A stretch of DNA of 64,000 nt, from positions 10,884,310-10,948,309 of the forward strand of contig NC_135152.1 in assembly GCF_050948215.1 (NCBI RefSeq), read 5' to 3'. The position numbers and the translations under genes were made by a program. The notes beneath the pieces are model-generated. The model ran no database searches, was not told where the DNA came from, and saw only the letters and a list, made by a program, of their open reading frames with translations. Positions 1-11,850 of this stretch are shown one piece after another; position 1 is the first letter of the stretch, and each line of letters begins with the position of its first letter. The DNA comes from Halictus rubicundus. Its lineage: Eukaryota; Arthropoda; Insecta; Hymenoptera; Halictidae.

Positions 1-2800
1 GCGGCCACTGCCGCGCCCTCGAGCGTCCCCGACGTATTACAACGTCGCACAGCGGTCTCAAAAACTGCTTCTATCGGTCAAAATTCTGTCGTCACCTGCC
101 CCAAAAAGTATTCTGGTTTTCAACTTTCGAAAAATCAATTTTTAGCGGATTTTCTTCAAGTATAAATGGCCCTGAACACGCGTACAAAAGGATCTGTTCA
201 AACCTCGATCTACCCGAACTGATCTGTGAAACGCGAACGCTCGAATAGAATAGTTATCCAGCTGCCATATTAAGTCTTTCTCGATTTGTTCAATAGATCG
301 AAGCTTTTGTACAAGCTGTCGTTCGAAAATGCTTGAAAATTTGTGCGCGTATTTTCCTGCGGCTACAGAAGTTACGCAATCGAAACTAGAGCATGTTTTA
401 CTAGAGATATAGCGCGTATAAATAATGTATGTATAGAAGCTGTCATATGGCACCATTCCCGGCGACTTATAAAATATCTTGTTCTATTCCGTGCGTAGGT
501 ATTGTTTCAAACCTTTCCGAGGACAGCTTCATACGAGCAGGAAATAACCTGCACCATTGTCAACAGCTTTAAACGGTAATAAATCGCAAGATATGACAAA
601 GTGAGAATTGATTCTTGCGTAATCTTGTAGGGGAAAGTGTGCTGAAAATATTCAGATTGATAAGGATCTGGAACCTATTTAGAATTCGAACAAACTTCCT
701 TATCTGGTCTACGGAATCTAATCAACACGATTCAGAATAATCACATTGAAACTGTGCGGTGAATTTTAACGCGACGGTTGCTATGTATAGAACAAAACGC
801 AGCAAGTGAGAGTGAACGCAACAAATGACTAAAAATACAGCACGTTGCAGCGATGACTGTCCATCGAAAAAAATTCGTACGACGGAGCACAGAAAAACCG
901 TGAAAAATTCGTGGAGACGGTAATTACGTCGTTCGGGCCATTAAAATTATTCAAGCGGTTGTAGATGCACTGTCCTTGCGTTTATCTACGAGCTGCGACA
1001 GAATAAGGGGAAGATCGGAGACAATGCTTGGTTTTCTGTTCGGCGGGCGATAAGGCAGGTTAAATGTTAAAGCCGCGTCGTCGAGTGTCGCCATTACATA
1101 ATCGAAAACAGCGGCGCTGGAACGATAAGCATAATTATTACGTAGAGCCGGGAGCCGTAATGAGAGCATTTCGCGTGGGAACACAATGAAATCGCGCTCG
1201 TGCAAACAGACATTTCGCTTCCGAGAAGATGCGCGCCGCGTCGCGCCACGCCGGCCGCAGAAAATGCATAATGGCAATATTGACACGGGACACGAATGCT
1301 GTTTTACATCGCATCCATGTTAAGCCGCTGTTTCCCCGCTGAATTATAACAGTCTGACATGCGACGGAACGTGCGGCTCCTTTTCTCCGCTTGTTTACGT
1401 TCGATGCATTTTTCTGGGCTGCCGCGTACGCGATATTATGTGTCTGCGGTAACGGAACATGCAGCGATACCGGCAACATAATTCTATACTCTGCGCGTAC
1501 GTATGCACCTTGTGCGTCCGAGTGCGCCGAGTGCGCACGGTGTCCACTCTCTTTGCAGAAAACACCGACGATTTTCATACATCAGCCAAACAATTTTCAT
1601 GATCGCTTAAGGCATTCGTTGAATCAAAAATGATTTAATTCTTGACACTGACACTACCGAGTAATAAATGCAACTCTATACTTGTTTTCAATTAAGAAGT
1701 TTAGTTTTCTGGTGAAAACCTTTTTCATAATTTCAGTACTGCTGAAAGGAAAAATTAGGAACTAATAATTCTCACTGATCCGGTAGTCCTAGCGTTAAAG
1801 CTTTAGCATATTTTCGATTATTGATTAGACCGCGGACATTTTATGCAAAATAAAAATTGTCTGCATCAGTTGTAAGATACCGCAGCTGCATAGACATTAA
1901 TTTTCGTACTACTTCTCGCGAGAAATGCATAAAATCCACCGTCCAGTAATGACGAACGCGAAATTTATACAATAGCTACGGTACTAATTCGTGTGCTAAC
2001 ATTGCCTGACAGCTGGAAGGAATACTTTAGGAGATATGGTCAGAAGGTCGAAGCGCCTTTCGTGAAAATGCACACTTTATTACGAGTGCACTGCACGAGC
2101 ATGAATTATACCTTCCGCTGCTAGGAATAGATTCGAGGGAATAAATCCCACTCAGCACGCTTCTTCGCAATTTTTCCAGCTTCGAATGTTCTTCATAAAT
2201 TTTCATCCCCCGAGATAATTAGACAATAATGATGCGCGTTACGATGCTCTGAGCGCGTCTATGCGAAACACGCTGAAACGAGGGCTTCGAGGAAGAAGAC
2301 TACTTGTTTTTAATGAAATAGGCTGTAAAAGTCGATATTTCAGTATCGAAGAACGATTTTCGCGGAGAGATCAGCGAAACCTTGAGACCCCCGTTTATAA
2401 TTACAGGCTGGCGCAAGGCCTAACGAAACAATAATTCCACGGAGCTCAAAAACGACAGGACAGACTATATTAAACGGAACTAGAAGGCAACCAATGGCTC
2501 GTGTATCGCGGTATTACATTCCTGTTACATTCTCCTCCCTATCGCAACCGCGGCGCGCAAGAGAGCCAGAGAGAACACGAGACTTTTACGAGGGGCAATG
2601 AATGTCCGAACGGACCAAGTTCCGCGAACTTCCCCCTCCCCCCTTCTCCCTCTACCGTATATTATAACGAACTTATTAGAATTAATTAACTTTTCACCCG
2701 TGCGCCGCATCGCTCATTAACATCGACGAGGTACGGGCACGTCCGCGGCCGGCAGCATCAAGCGATCCTTCTTTCGTCCTGGGATGTATACGTATTAATG
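1..2800. other. non-coding stretch, nothing definite
   Basis: I find no convincing gene here. Open frames are short, overlap on both strands and have no recognisable domain. A weak match to the family P end (AACCTCGAT..ACCCGAACTG, about 200-220) may be a decayed transposon end. A purine/pyrimidine-rich stretch (about 2625-2655) is low complexity. The rest appears unique and could be intronic or intergenic. Confidence 0.5.
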
Positions 2801-2940
2801 AAGTTCACCTTAAAACCAACGACAAGGACGCCATATATTCCGACCGAGACCGGGCAAGAAAAGAATTGTAATAAACTGGAAGTACCTGAGCGGGTCGTAT
2901 AAGGCATAGCTCTCGCCGCTTCTATCTCTATTAACGTTAC

Positions 2941-3066
2941 CTACAGCGCTGTTATGGTCCGAGCCATCGGGCGCAATCCACTCACGTTGAAAGGAGATCA
3001 ACCGTGTGTTGTCCGGCACGCTGATCGTTCCCGGGGGTTCCGGAAAATAGCTTTCGGTTGCATCGG
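2941..3066 (-). CDS. candidate internal exon, unknown protein
   Basis: On the minus strand the sequence CATTTCCAG at 3075-3067 gives a good splice acceptor, and the following reading is open. Two donors fit: GTGAGT at 2985-2980 (exon 2986-3066, 81 bases) and GTAACG at 2940-2935 (exon 2941-3066, 126 bases). Both lengths are multiples of three and both exons have the same entry and exit phase, so either could be used or skipped without shifting a frame. The predicted peptide includes ESYFPEPPGTISVP, then DNTRLISFQ, and with the longer form REWIAPDGSDHNSAV. Composition is soluble and protein-like, with no low complexity. I do not recognise the family. The acceptor lacks a strong polypyrimidine tract, and no partner exon was identified, so chance remains possible. 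If real, it would belong to a minus-strand gene with very large introns. Confidence 0.27.
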
Positions 3067-3269
3067 CTGGAAATGGCTTGTTCTTCCACGGAAAGTCTAC
3101 TAGGCGGCGCACCGACGATCATAGTGATGCTCGTCCGAACCACTGTGGTCCACGGTGTTGTGGCTCCGGAGAAATTGGAATTGGGCTTTTACGATCATCT
3201 GAACTCCTTTTGAGAATCACGAAAACTATTTTCGTGATCAAATTATGGAGCTTTTGGCAACATATTTGA

Positions 3270-3385
3270 CGCGTTTCTCTGGTTCAAACGAGTCCAAACA
3301 CGATACAATTCCGACCATGTTTGCTTGTTCAATTCACGATCGAATGAGAACCTCGATTATCCGAATCCAAATATATATGTTCCGT
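3270..3385 (+). mobile_element. family P transposon, left arm
   Basis: The segment from the repeated CAAACGAGTCCAAACACGAT box to GAACCTCGATTATCCGAAT matches the left arm of the element at 15510-15850, with the same order and spacing. It is probably the left part of a diverged copy whose right arm lies near 3815-3890. Family: pogo/Tigger-like ends are suggested by the CTCGATTATCCGAAC motif; this is inference. Confidence 0.5.
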
Positions 3386-3473
3386 ATGCAAGCAGTCTAA
3401 AGATCGATCCATATAGAACACGAATTATAATCAGAAAAATGCGACAAACTTCAGTAATTATTTCAGCAACAAT

Positions 3474-3666
3474 TTCAGTCAAAATGACCGGTTTTATATC
3501 GTACAATTATTGAAACTATAAAAATTCATTTACGGAACATAGTGGAACCTTGTCCAAGCATTTATTATATTAAAAATTACAGACGATCTCGATAAATTTA
3601 GGATTTGCCATTTTTATAAGGCGATATTTACCAGATCCTGTTAATGCTTGGTAGGTTTAGTGGTAA
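3474..3666 (+). mobile_element. piggyBac-like MITE fragment (family E)
   Basis: It starts near GTCAAAATGACCGGTTTTAT, a palindromic box shared with the elements at 38.1 and 50.4 kb, and ends with GGTAGGTTTAGTG followed by GTAA, a decayed TTAA. The right end matches the right end of the 38085-38709 element (GGTAGGTTTAGTGTTAA). The left terminus is not resolved. It carries no coding capacity. It appears to lie within the larger family P copy. Confidence 0.5.
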
Positions 3667-3714
3667 ACAATTCATTAAAATCGACGTTCGACGCCAGCAG
3701 CAACGGAGCAAAGA

Positions 3715-3890
3715 ATGGTACGTGCACGCGACATAAGTGACGCTTCGGAGCCCCAGGTTTTCCCATATATCGAGGCACTACTGTACTCTGAATCTCGCGT
3801 CCGTTTTTCGAGTACGAACGAAATTGTGTCGTGTTTGGAATCGTTTCAATCGGAAAAGTGTGAGCAATATGCTGGTAGGAGTTTTATAAA
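3715..3890. repeat. shared segment Q plus family P right arm
   Basis: The part around 3764-3822 (ATATATCGAGGCACTAC, then CTCGCGTCCGTTTTTCGAGT) matches 15955-16010. The following part (TTGTGTCGTGTTTGGAATCG) matches the right arm flank of the 15.5 kb element. This suggests the decayed right half of a longer family P transposon running from about 3270. Identity is only approximate by eye. Confidence 0.4.
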
Positions 3891-4238
3891 AGAATAATTC
3901 TAAACAAAAGAGCTTCGTCGTTGAATTTATTATTGTCTGACCGATCCGCTGCTGGTGTCGATGTAATTTTTACTAGGTATCACATTCGACTGGAGAGGCT
4001 ACTGCTTGCTACAGATATAAGTGACAATTCGGAAATGAAGTATCGACAGATATCGAGACACTACCGCAGTTTGGACAGACTTTGGCGAGGGGTCTGTGAA
4101 CGATCGAGGAAGAGGATCGTTGGCGAAAAAAGGGACGTTGTTCCACGGAAGGAACGAAACACAGCGAGAAGTGGATGAACGAGAGCTGGTAGAATGGAAA
4201 GAGGTAGGGGGGAAGGCGAGGTCGAGGTGATTCGCGGT

Positions 4239-4296
4239 GAGGCGAGACGAGGCGAGACGAGGCGAGGCGAGGCGAGGCGAGGCGAGGCGAGGCGAG
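4239..4296. repeat. (GGCGA)n microsatellite
   Basis: About eleven consecutive GGCGA pentamers, two of them changed to GACGA. The open frames that cross this region on both strands (RLASPRLASP-type peptides) are products of the repeat and not genes. Confidence 0.95.
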
Positions 4297-4617
4297 TCCG
4301 GACCCACCTGCAATTATCCGGTCTAATGAGCAAACAGTCTGCTCGGAGAGCCCCTCTCTTTCTCTCGAGTTCCCTTGTTCCCCGTTTCTCTCGATTCCGC
4401 TCGCTAGACGGCCCATCAGAAACGCGTGTACTTGACTCCGCTGTACCAACAACCTTCCACGGCCGTGTTCCAACCGCCTTTTCCGTTCCTCTTTCTCCTT
4501 TTGCCGCAACCTTCACCTCCACCTCCGCGGCACCGATGCGGGTTAATGAAGATTATTAAATTAGTACCTCTCGCGGCCGGTTTTTCCGAACTGAACTGTG
4601 CCTTGTCTATATGTGTG

Positions 4618-4620
<3 letters not shown>

Positions 4621-4674
<54 letters not shown>
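4621..4674. repeat. (GA)n microsatellite
   Basis: A perfect run of 27 GA dinucleotides. It is long enough to be polymorphic. Arg-Glu or Ser-Leu repeat peptides predicted across it are artefacts. Confidence 0.97.
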
Positions 4675-4677
<3 letters not shown>

Positions 4678-4689
4678 ACTACTGTCCCG

Positions 4690-6600
4690 CGAAAGGATAG
4701 CCCAGCTCGTTAACCTAACTGAACGAACGTTTCGCCTACCCCCGCGTTTAGCAGTGCCCCACAAAAACCGACCTGCAAAAGCGCCCCTCGATCTCCCAGG
4801 CGAAGAACGAGAACAAAAAGACCGAGGTAAATGCGAGGTACACGAACGAGTTACTGCGAGAGCTTATATATCCCCGTGGAAGGGAATAATGCCGAGAGAG
4901 GCCCGGTCCGAAAGCGTTTCTGGACCGGGTCAAAGGGCACGGGCCGCTCCCGACGACACGTGGAGGGCATCCTCGGAGATCGGTGACCCTGATCCCGTGA
5001 TTTCAGAAATAGAAATGATTCGGCATAATTGAATCGGGAGAGCTCGGACCCGGCCACTGGCCTCTGACTCAGCTGTCCCGAGAGCCTCAGGAACGGAGAC
5101 AACGATTCCGAACCGAAAAACGTGAACCCGAACTGTTTAGGCAGGACCGTCTGCTCTCCGAAGCTGCGTGTCACGCTGGGCGACTCTATTGTTGCGAAAT
5201 GCCTCGCAATCAAGACGCACGTTTGTCTATTGACTCGTGCTCGGAGATCGGAGAGCAATCAGATTTATTCTTTCGCTCGGAGACGATCAACGAAGTCCTG
5301 GAAAGGAATTCGTTTTTTTTATCGAATATCTAAAAAGGTATTATACGTTCTTGAACGTAAAATAAAAATCGTCGGACTTTAATTTAATTCGGCCCATAGT
5401 CGCGGATCTCGTAATTTCATAATGGACCGAGCGGTCTTGAAGCAAGGCGACTCACAAGAATTCACGCGTGCACACAGAAAAATATCATTAATCATCTAGA
5501 GCGTGATTATGTTCTTGCGCGATTTCTTCTCTCGTTGCTGAATTAATTTATCAACCCGCCTGTTACAGAAATCAGGTTCACTTTCAAAAACTCGTTCGCG
5601 AAACCGTCCTATATACTCCACCATAAATCACAGAAAACCCTCCCGTTTCGCCAAATAAAAGTGATTTAACGTCAAAACTTGATGCCTTTTGTATCTTTAG
5701 TCTTGTAATACAACGTAACGTATTCTTTTGTGCTCGGACAATGAGTATGTCGTTCGGCGAATGAATAATGAACTTTCCACGCTCGGTGCGCGCCTTGAAA
5801 ATACACGTCGAACGTAGAAATCGAACGGTGTTCACAGTCGCTCTACTGGTCCGTTCGTTTTCGTAACTGGAACATTTCGTTCGAGTAAAACCATTTCGAA
5901 AACAACGTTTCATTTGAACGATGCCGAAAATGCCGGATCTCCATTGCCTAGGTATTTCTGTTCACCTTCGAAAAATTCGTTTCACGAACATTCGTGCTGT
6001 TATGTCAAACGTGAATGCGAGGAATATAATAAAATATGGATGAAAATTAATGTTGCTCAAAGTTCAACGATGACATATCACAGATTAGAGGATCAGTGAA
6101 ATAAAATCAAATTGATATTACTTCGACTATCGTATCAATAAGGATACAAATTTCCAATTCGTTTTAAAAATTTGCTGACCATTCTCGTCGAGGAATATAG
6201 CAAAATTGTTAAACCTTTCTACTTCTTTGGATAATTGTAAATTCGAGCTGTGAAGTACAATGTTGCAGAACATCCTAAAAATTTTGGGGGGTCGACACAA
6301 GGCCTGAAGAGTGGTAGAAACATTTTTATCCTGAAGTCTATCGATCTCGGCTTTCAAGCTGGTGCTGCAAGTTGGTGATTTTCAAATCGGTCTGCGGAGA
6401 CTATCGAGTGTCTCGTGCAGTCCCTTCGCCGGTCTTTGTATTAGTCCCTCGAGATGAGAGGAAGACGGCGATCAAGGCGTTGTTCGAGCAGGATGCACTC
6501 GTTCTACCTTGGCCGGCCGCCACGCCCGCCATTCACCTTCAACTTGGTCTCTCTTTCTGTCGCGGAACAAACGGCTGTGTTGTAACCGAGGCACACGGAC
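4690..6600. other. non-coding stretch, nothing definite
   Basis: I see no gene with recognisable homology. The part from 4700 to 5260 is GC-richer and the part from 5300 to 6370 AT-richer. No inverted-repeat element was found. Open frames on the two strands overlap and look random. Confidence 0.5.
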
Positions 6601-6612
6601 GGAACGACTGAC

Positions 6613-6614
<2 letters not shown>

Positions 6615-6645
<31 letters not shown>
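6615..6645. repeat. (CA)n microsatellite
   Basis: About fifteen CA dinucleotides in a row. Confidence 0.97.
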
Positions 6646-6646
<1 letters not shown>

Positions 6647-6649
6647 GGT

Positions 6650-8100
6650 CTCCCCTGGATCTGAAAAGCGTCGCAGAAAAATGGCGAACCGCCGCGAGAG
6701 AGCAGGCCAGGCGTCGCCTAGAGCCCCGGCTGATAAATACCAGAATCGAAACCAGTCCCCGACAAATTGTCGCGGATTAACGCGGACGTGTTGGTTTCCG
6801 CGAAAAACAGAAAACGCCGCCGCCGCCAAGGAAAAACGCTTATTTATGGACTCCTCGGCCGTCTCGCGTAATTTGTTCCGGAATCGTGCTAAACGGTCCG
6901 ATCAAACCCGATATTTAATCTTCAGCTCCTGACACTTTACAGCCAAAAGGCAGTGCAGCTGGAATCTGTTCTGCATCCGAATGATGTAAGCCTTCTATAC
7001 ACTCGAATGATGTAAGCTCTTCTAATTGTACCATAAACTGACAAATCGCCAAAACGGTCTCGAATCACTTGGCTTCCCTCGGGTAAAACAGTCCCGAAGG
7101 ATTTGCTGAAATAATTTAAAAAATATCCGAAGAGAACAATTCCCAATATTGGGTACTTGAATGCCATTTGTGTGCAATATTTCCCAACTGTTGACACTTT
7201 TTCATGAATTTCGCAAAAACTGTTTTATCATGCGTGCATGCAACCACATGATTTGAAACTTGACAATTCTCACTTTGACTATCCATAAGAATACTTGGAA
7301 CGCTCTTACAAGTTGTTAGACGCAACATATCAGTTCGCAGAATTTTTGTTTCACCACCGTGTCAAGAGCTTCCAATCTAGTGAACTTTTAAATCTAATAA
7401 AATTACAGCAATATCTTTTTTTCCTCCCCATTATAACCGTCGACTTGCGCAACGGCGATTAATCCGAGCGTTGCGAAAGATTGATCTGGACGTGACAGAT
7501 ACTCGAAGAATTTTAAGGTCTAGGTCGAAGGAATTATTATTTATGGAGTCCAGCGTCCGCTCGAATCGAGAGAGCCCGTTCGTAAGGTACGTGCGTATCG
7601 CTTCGATATTTCATTCCGTTTGCGTGCTAAGCCGCTTAAGTTAATGCAGAGACAAGAACGATCGAAGCAATAAGTACACGGTGGTTCTACGATTATTAGC
7701 GGTGAAGCCGCGCCAGGTCACTGGAAAAAGTTTAAGGCCAAAACGAACATGGAAACGAGTCGCCTCGATGCGCATGATAAACGCGGAGACAGAGAGATTT
7801 CGTAATAACTAATAAATTATTCTTTCACCGTTTTTCTGCTTGGGATCCCGTGGCTGTTTCTGCATACGCCGGTTGAATTGTGCGCGGCGAGCAACAAGCA
7901 TCGCGAAGGGAAAGAAATCCTTTATGAATAACAAGAAATACATTCTACGCTTGCTCGGCGGTAACGTCTTAATTGTTCGCGACGGTCTGTTTTAATCGTC
8001 CGCTTGAAGCAAACAGTTGCAACTTTATTTCGTGGGGTTTTGCTGCGAGAGGCCCTGAGTGCAGAGCTTTGTTAATTCGTACTCGGGTAGGGACGTAAAA
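6650..8100. other. non-coding stretch with one short tandem duplication
   Basis: No gene recognised. A short direct repeat with unit CGAATGATGTAAGC lies at about 6976-6989 and 7003-7016. The rest is unique-looking, with AT-rich patches at 7080-7440. Confidence 0.5.
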
Positions 8101-8109
8101 TTAAAATTT

Positions 8110-8345
8110 ACTACAGAAACTCCCTGCGGCGTAACTTTCTCTGAAACTTTCCCTAGTTTAAAAATTACAAGTATTGTAGACTCTGGATGGCCCAGACCAA
8201 GTATCTAGGATCTATAAGAATTTCCTACGGGCTAATTTTCTCCAAAAGTATACCTACTTCAGGAATTACGAATATTACGACCACGTTATACTATAAGTAC
8301 CAAGACTATAAATAAGACCAAGTCTCTAGGATCTATAGAAATTTA
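8110..8345 (+). repeat. two-copy tandem duplication, about 120 bp
   Basis: A first copy running to GACCAAGTATCTAGGATCTA (about 8195-8214) is followed by a second ending GACCAAGTCTCTAGGATCTA (about 8317-8336). The intervening parts can be aligned (AAATTACAAGTATT with GAATTACGAATATTACG). The copies are diverged, so the duplication is old. No coding content. Confidence 0.6.
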
Positions 8346-8407
8346 CTAGTAAATTGACTGTAATAAATTTACTGCAATTGAAATCAAGTTTATAGGATTC
8401 ATATGAG

Positions 8408-8476
8408 CACAGAATGCCGCACGGGGCAACGCTCCAGCTCCGTGAGAGACGAGGGCAACAAAGCCACGCCCACTCC
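8408..8476 (+). repeat. dispersed repeat F, copy 1
   Basis: The series GGGGCAACGCTCCAGCTCCG then GGGCAACAAAGCCACGCCCA matches the segment at 26608-26678, with the same boxes in the same order. The AAGCCACGCCC box also occurs inverted at 50338-50362. The nature of the repeat is unknown; no terminal inverted repeats were found. Confidence 0.55.
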
Positions 8477-8499
8477 AGCCAAGATAGCCACTCGCCGCA

Positions 8500-9300
8500 G
8501 CTGAAGCTCCCCTCCTTCGATCGAATCAGCTCCGCGATATCAATCCTGATGTAATTCTGATCACTGGCAAACAGTCTAGCAATAGCAATCGTTGGAACTC
8601 TCAAGAGGAAAGCTCACAGGAGACTGCAAAGACGCAGGGTTCGCGTGAACAGTTAGCATAAGCAGGATCTTCGGCTCCGATCGAATCGGCTCGCTATAAT
8701 CGTTACCAGGTAAACGAACAATGAGCTCATCTGTGGAGCCTAACCGCACTGGCTACCGCGTTCGCAGGGTGGACACCGGTTCACAGAAACGCAACAGCCT
8801 GGTGGTCTAATGGCGCCGACTCGCATTTATTCCGACAGCAACTCGGCAATCTGTAATTGCGGTAATCACGCGACCGCACATAATCGCGGCCGATCGCGAA
8901 GGAGTCGAGAGCAGGGAGGAGCCGGTGCTGTTGGACTCGCCCCGACCCGGTTAAACCCGTCGAAACCCGACCGGACCCGCCTCGACCTGCTCGTTTTTCC
9001 CCGTCAAACGCCCGTCGACCCGTACCCCCGCCGCTCATTCGTCTTCCTGTCGCGAAATTCGGTAATCTCGATTAATTGCGTGTAATAATCCTCTTGTACA
9101 AGGGATCGCCGATTACTGTCATCGTGTTAATAATTGCGAACGGGCGACCAGGTGGACACGCGATCAGGAACGTGCTCCGAGACGCCGTGCGAGCGTGTGT
9201 TCTTTTTTTTTTTTTAGCACGTTTGCAGGTTTTGGCGGAGATTTTGCGGACGATTTTTCGCGACAATGTGCGCGAAATCGTGGTCTGATTCCAGCGCGAT
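8500..9300. other. non-coding stretch, CpG-rich part
   Basis: No gene recognised. The segment at about 8920-9030 is GC-rich with repeated CGACCCG-type words, and a poly-T run lies at about 9202-9215. No splice-supported open frame was seen. Confidence 0.5.
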
Positions 9301-9307
9301 CGCCTTT

Positions 9308-9492
9308 AATTACTGCTAATTTTATGCATTTATGACAAAAATGAATAGACCAAATACAAAAGGTAATAAGAACGTATAAAAAATTTAGAAATACTACTCT
9401 ATTATCCCCAACCTAGAAGCAAATGCCTATAGAGCACCTGTATCTCGCATGTATATAATTTTTATTTTGCATAAAGATCCACATTATAATTA
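9308..9492 (+). mobile_element. MITE family A, copy 1
   Basis: The left end TACTGCTAATTTTATGCATT and right end TTTGCATAAAGATCCACATT form diverged terminal inverted repeats of the TAGACTGCGGATTTTATGCA family. The interior has no open frame. It lies about 160 bp from a second copy. Confidence 0.75.
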
Positions 9493-9648
9493 AGGAACGT
9501 CGGGATCTTTAGTCTACAAGTGTCAGAACAGCTGACACATTTTTGACAATAGAAAACGATTTCATTTCAATATCGTGGGAAGTAAAGAATTTCTACTGAA
9601 GATTGAACTGCTCGGAACTCCAAGACCATCCTGTATTTTTATTATTAT

Positions 9649-9820
9649 TAAACTGCGGATTTTATGGAAGATTTTACGTTGATACTTGAGGTATTTAAAA
9701 ATATGTTGTATTGTTTCCGACCCATTAAATTTATGAAGAAAAGAAACGAGTATCTATGTAGCCCCTGTGTCTTGCGGTTAATTAAGACAATTTTATCGTG
9801 CATAAAAATCCGCAGTTTAA
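9649..9820 (+). mobile_element. MITE family A, copy 2
   Basis: The terminal inverted repeats are nearly perfect: TTAAACTGCGGATTTTATG at the left and CATAAAAATCCGCAGTTTAA at the right. The interior shares the GTAGCCCCTGTGTCTTGCGG box with the other copies. It is about 170 bp long and cannot code for a transposase. A TA target site is likely (palindromic TTAA at both ends). Confidence 0.85.
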
Positions 9821-10163
9821 TTATGATATTGTATCCAGACTTTATGGTAGATAAAATCGTTTTCTGCGTCAACTGCAAGAAGTTTGAACGAAATAGAAAG
9901 TTACTCTTTTTCTGATGCTTGGTGTCGTTTCCTTCTGAAATTGGGTCACGTTTTCTTCCATTTTCGTACCGTCAAGAATAAGAGGGACACTGAATATGCC
10001 ACGAAGATTACTGCTTTCAGATTGTTTATTCGATCGTCCCCTATAGATCGCATTATAATTAATCATTCCTCTGGATCTCGATCAACCGGCAATTCGCGCA
10101 ATCTGTACTTGTTTATGCCTTGCCAACATCCTCCATAATACGCTTCACTACTCGATTCCTCGA

Positions 10164-10532
10164 TTGGAAACCGCAAAGCCGCAACGCAAACCGCGTCCCG
10201 AGGAAATTTCGCAGGTAGCCGAATGGAACGCACACCTACCGCGCTGGAAAATGTTTGATCGCTTCTATCCACCACCCGAAGAAGAAAGGAAAACGAAAGA
10301 CGATTATATCATAATTGTTTCATCTCCCACCGAATTACGTTACCTTCGATTACAGGGTGTGTCTGCTTCTTCCCGCGGTTTAATATGTTTTCCGAGTGAA
10401 AGTCAAAAGAGAACGTTGAAGCATAAACAGTTGGAAGATTTACTGTGCAAAAATATGCACTCACCAAAACGAAAGCAATCCAATAAAAAAAAAAGCTTCC
10501 AATGCAATCAGCGGACCAACACTCACAATTAG
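10164..10532 (+). CDS. protein-like open frame of unknown origin
   Basis: The frame is open for about 120 codons and gives a peptide with sensible composition, including ISQVAEWNAHLPRWKMFDRF and YPPPEEERKTKDDY, ending in a lysine-rich tail. There is no clear translation start, upstream acceptor or known domain. An A-rich run (about 10480-10493) next to an AATAAA-like word near the end could suggest a processed gene fragment. A shorter open frame lies on the other strand. Chance is the main alternative. Confidence 0.15.
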   Translation: METAKPQRKPRPEEISQVAEWNAHLPRWKMFDRFYPPPEEERKTKDDYIIIVSSPTELRYLRLQGVSASSRGLICFPSESQKRTLKHKQLEDLLCKNMHSPKRKQSNKKKSFQCNQRTNTHN

Positions 10533-10539
10533 AACTAAA

Positions 10540-11630
10540 GCAATTAGACGAAACAAGAACCAGATAGACCTTTTACTCTTTCTGCAATTATTTTAACAAG
10601 TTGAAACGGCCCTCCTCTTTATACCTGTTTCAATCATTTCAATTTTAATTGAAATTCTCTGTTTTATTGCCTCTGTTCACTTTTAATTGTGCTCGTTGTA
10701 TAAAAATGAATGTCACCGATCTACGGAAATCCGTACTTTTCCATAAATTTTTAACGAAGAGTCTGTCCTCGTGGGAGGACAAATTGTCTAGCGAGAATAA
10801 TTCAAGATATCCTGCGAAGAGAAGCTACGTTGGATCCTTGAATCTTTTCCACGACAATATTCGAGAAACGGGAAAGGATGTATCGAATAAAATGGGCCTT
10901 TGTCGAATCAAGATGGGAGATTGCACTCTGTTGCATTGAGGGGGGGAGGGGGGCAATCCTCCGGTTGCATTACTGCAACACTATCCACCGGCTGGAAGTT
11001 TCCAATGGACGAACTTGAGAATTAAACGCGGTCAGCATTATACGGCACATCCTCTCCTTGTACCGGCGCGGTTTGTAAATGCAGTTTTTCCCTCTTGTCC
11101 CGACGTGAGGCACAGTGCAAAAACCGTTGCACCTTGCTTTTTTCAGCTCGAAAGAGGAAAGGGAAAAGGCAAGTGTAATTGCACCGTTGCCGATGTAACG
11201 TGAATCTACAATCAACGTTTAAGTGCGTTTAAGCCTTCGGTCGTTAGGTCGGGCCGCATAGGCTCGGGAACGTCGTCGTTAAACATTATAGTGGAACAAA
11301 CATTACGCCGATTTATGCATACATTTTTCCCACCGGGCCCCTTTAATAATTATGAATTATTGATTCAATGAAACCCGTACTGAATGATACGTGAACGATA
11401 CGAATGCGCGTGTAGAATGTCTAAATTTTTCTTTTTTACGGAAAACGAAAGATGTTAGGCGGTTTTTATCATAAGTTCCTACATTAGGCAGATTTAATTT
11501 CAGCGATGCTCCCTCACGACTGCTTCCGTAAAGCTAGTAACCAAAACCGACAAAATCTGTGACGACATTAAGCTTTATAATTATTTCGTTATAAGACGTT
11601 AACCAACACATTCGCGACATTTCCCCGAAT
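10540..11630. other. non-coding stretch, nothing definite
   Basis: No gene or transposon end recognised. A short poly-G patch (about 10939-10952) and AT-rich sequence are the only features noted. Confidence 0.5.
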
Positions 11631-11635
11631 AAAAT

Positions 11636-11850
11636 GATACCCAACACGACCCGATTCGGGTGATACGTGCTCGTGTAATACGCGATAAAGTGGAACCTCG
11701 ATTATCCGAACTGGTCAGTGGAACCTGCCATTCGGCGGATCCGGGGAACGATTCGAGTTTTCCATCGACTTGCAGAGGAAGGGACAAATGAAACGGTGTT
11801 ATCGGGGTTCGGCGGAATCAGTATGCGACTCCGAAGTTCCACGGAGTCAA
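11636..11850 (+). mobile_element. family P transposon copy, diverged
   Basis: The left arm shows the outer box CCCAACACGACCCGATTCGG followed by GTGGAACCTCGATTATCCGA at 11692-11711. The order and spacing match the element at 15.5 kb. A possible right end, AAGTTCCAC near 11835-11843, is weak. The interior is GC-rich and has no transposase. Confidence 0.5.

Noticed and set aside
3999..4559. Several long overlapping frames with RLASPRLASP-type repeats
   Set aside because: They arise from the GGCGA microsatellite at 4239-4296, open in all phases because of its composition.
8795..8825. CCTGGTGGTCTAATGGCGCC, resembling a tRNA D-arm region
   Set aside because: No matching anticodon and T-arm (no GGTTCGANNC) downstream; no cloverleaf can be drawn.
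9308..9820. Regularly spaced repeats considered as a CRISPR-like array
   Set aside because: Repeats are inverted ends of two MITE copies, not short direct repeats with equal spacers; the DNA is eukaryotic in character.
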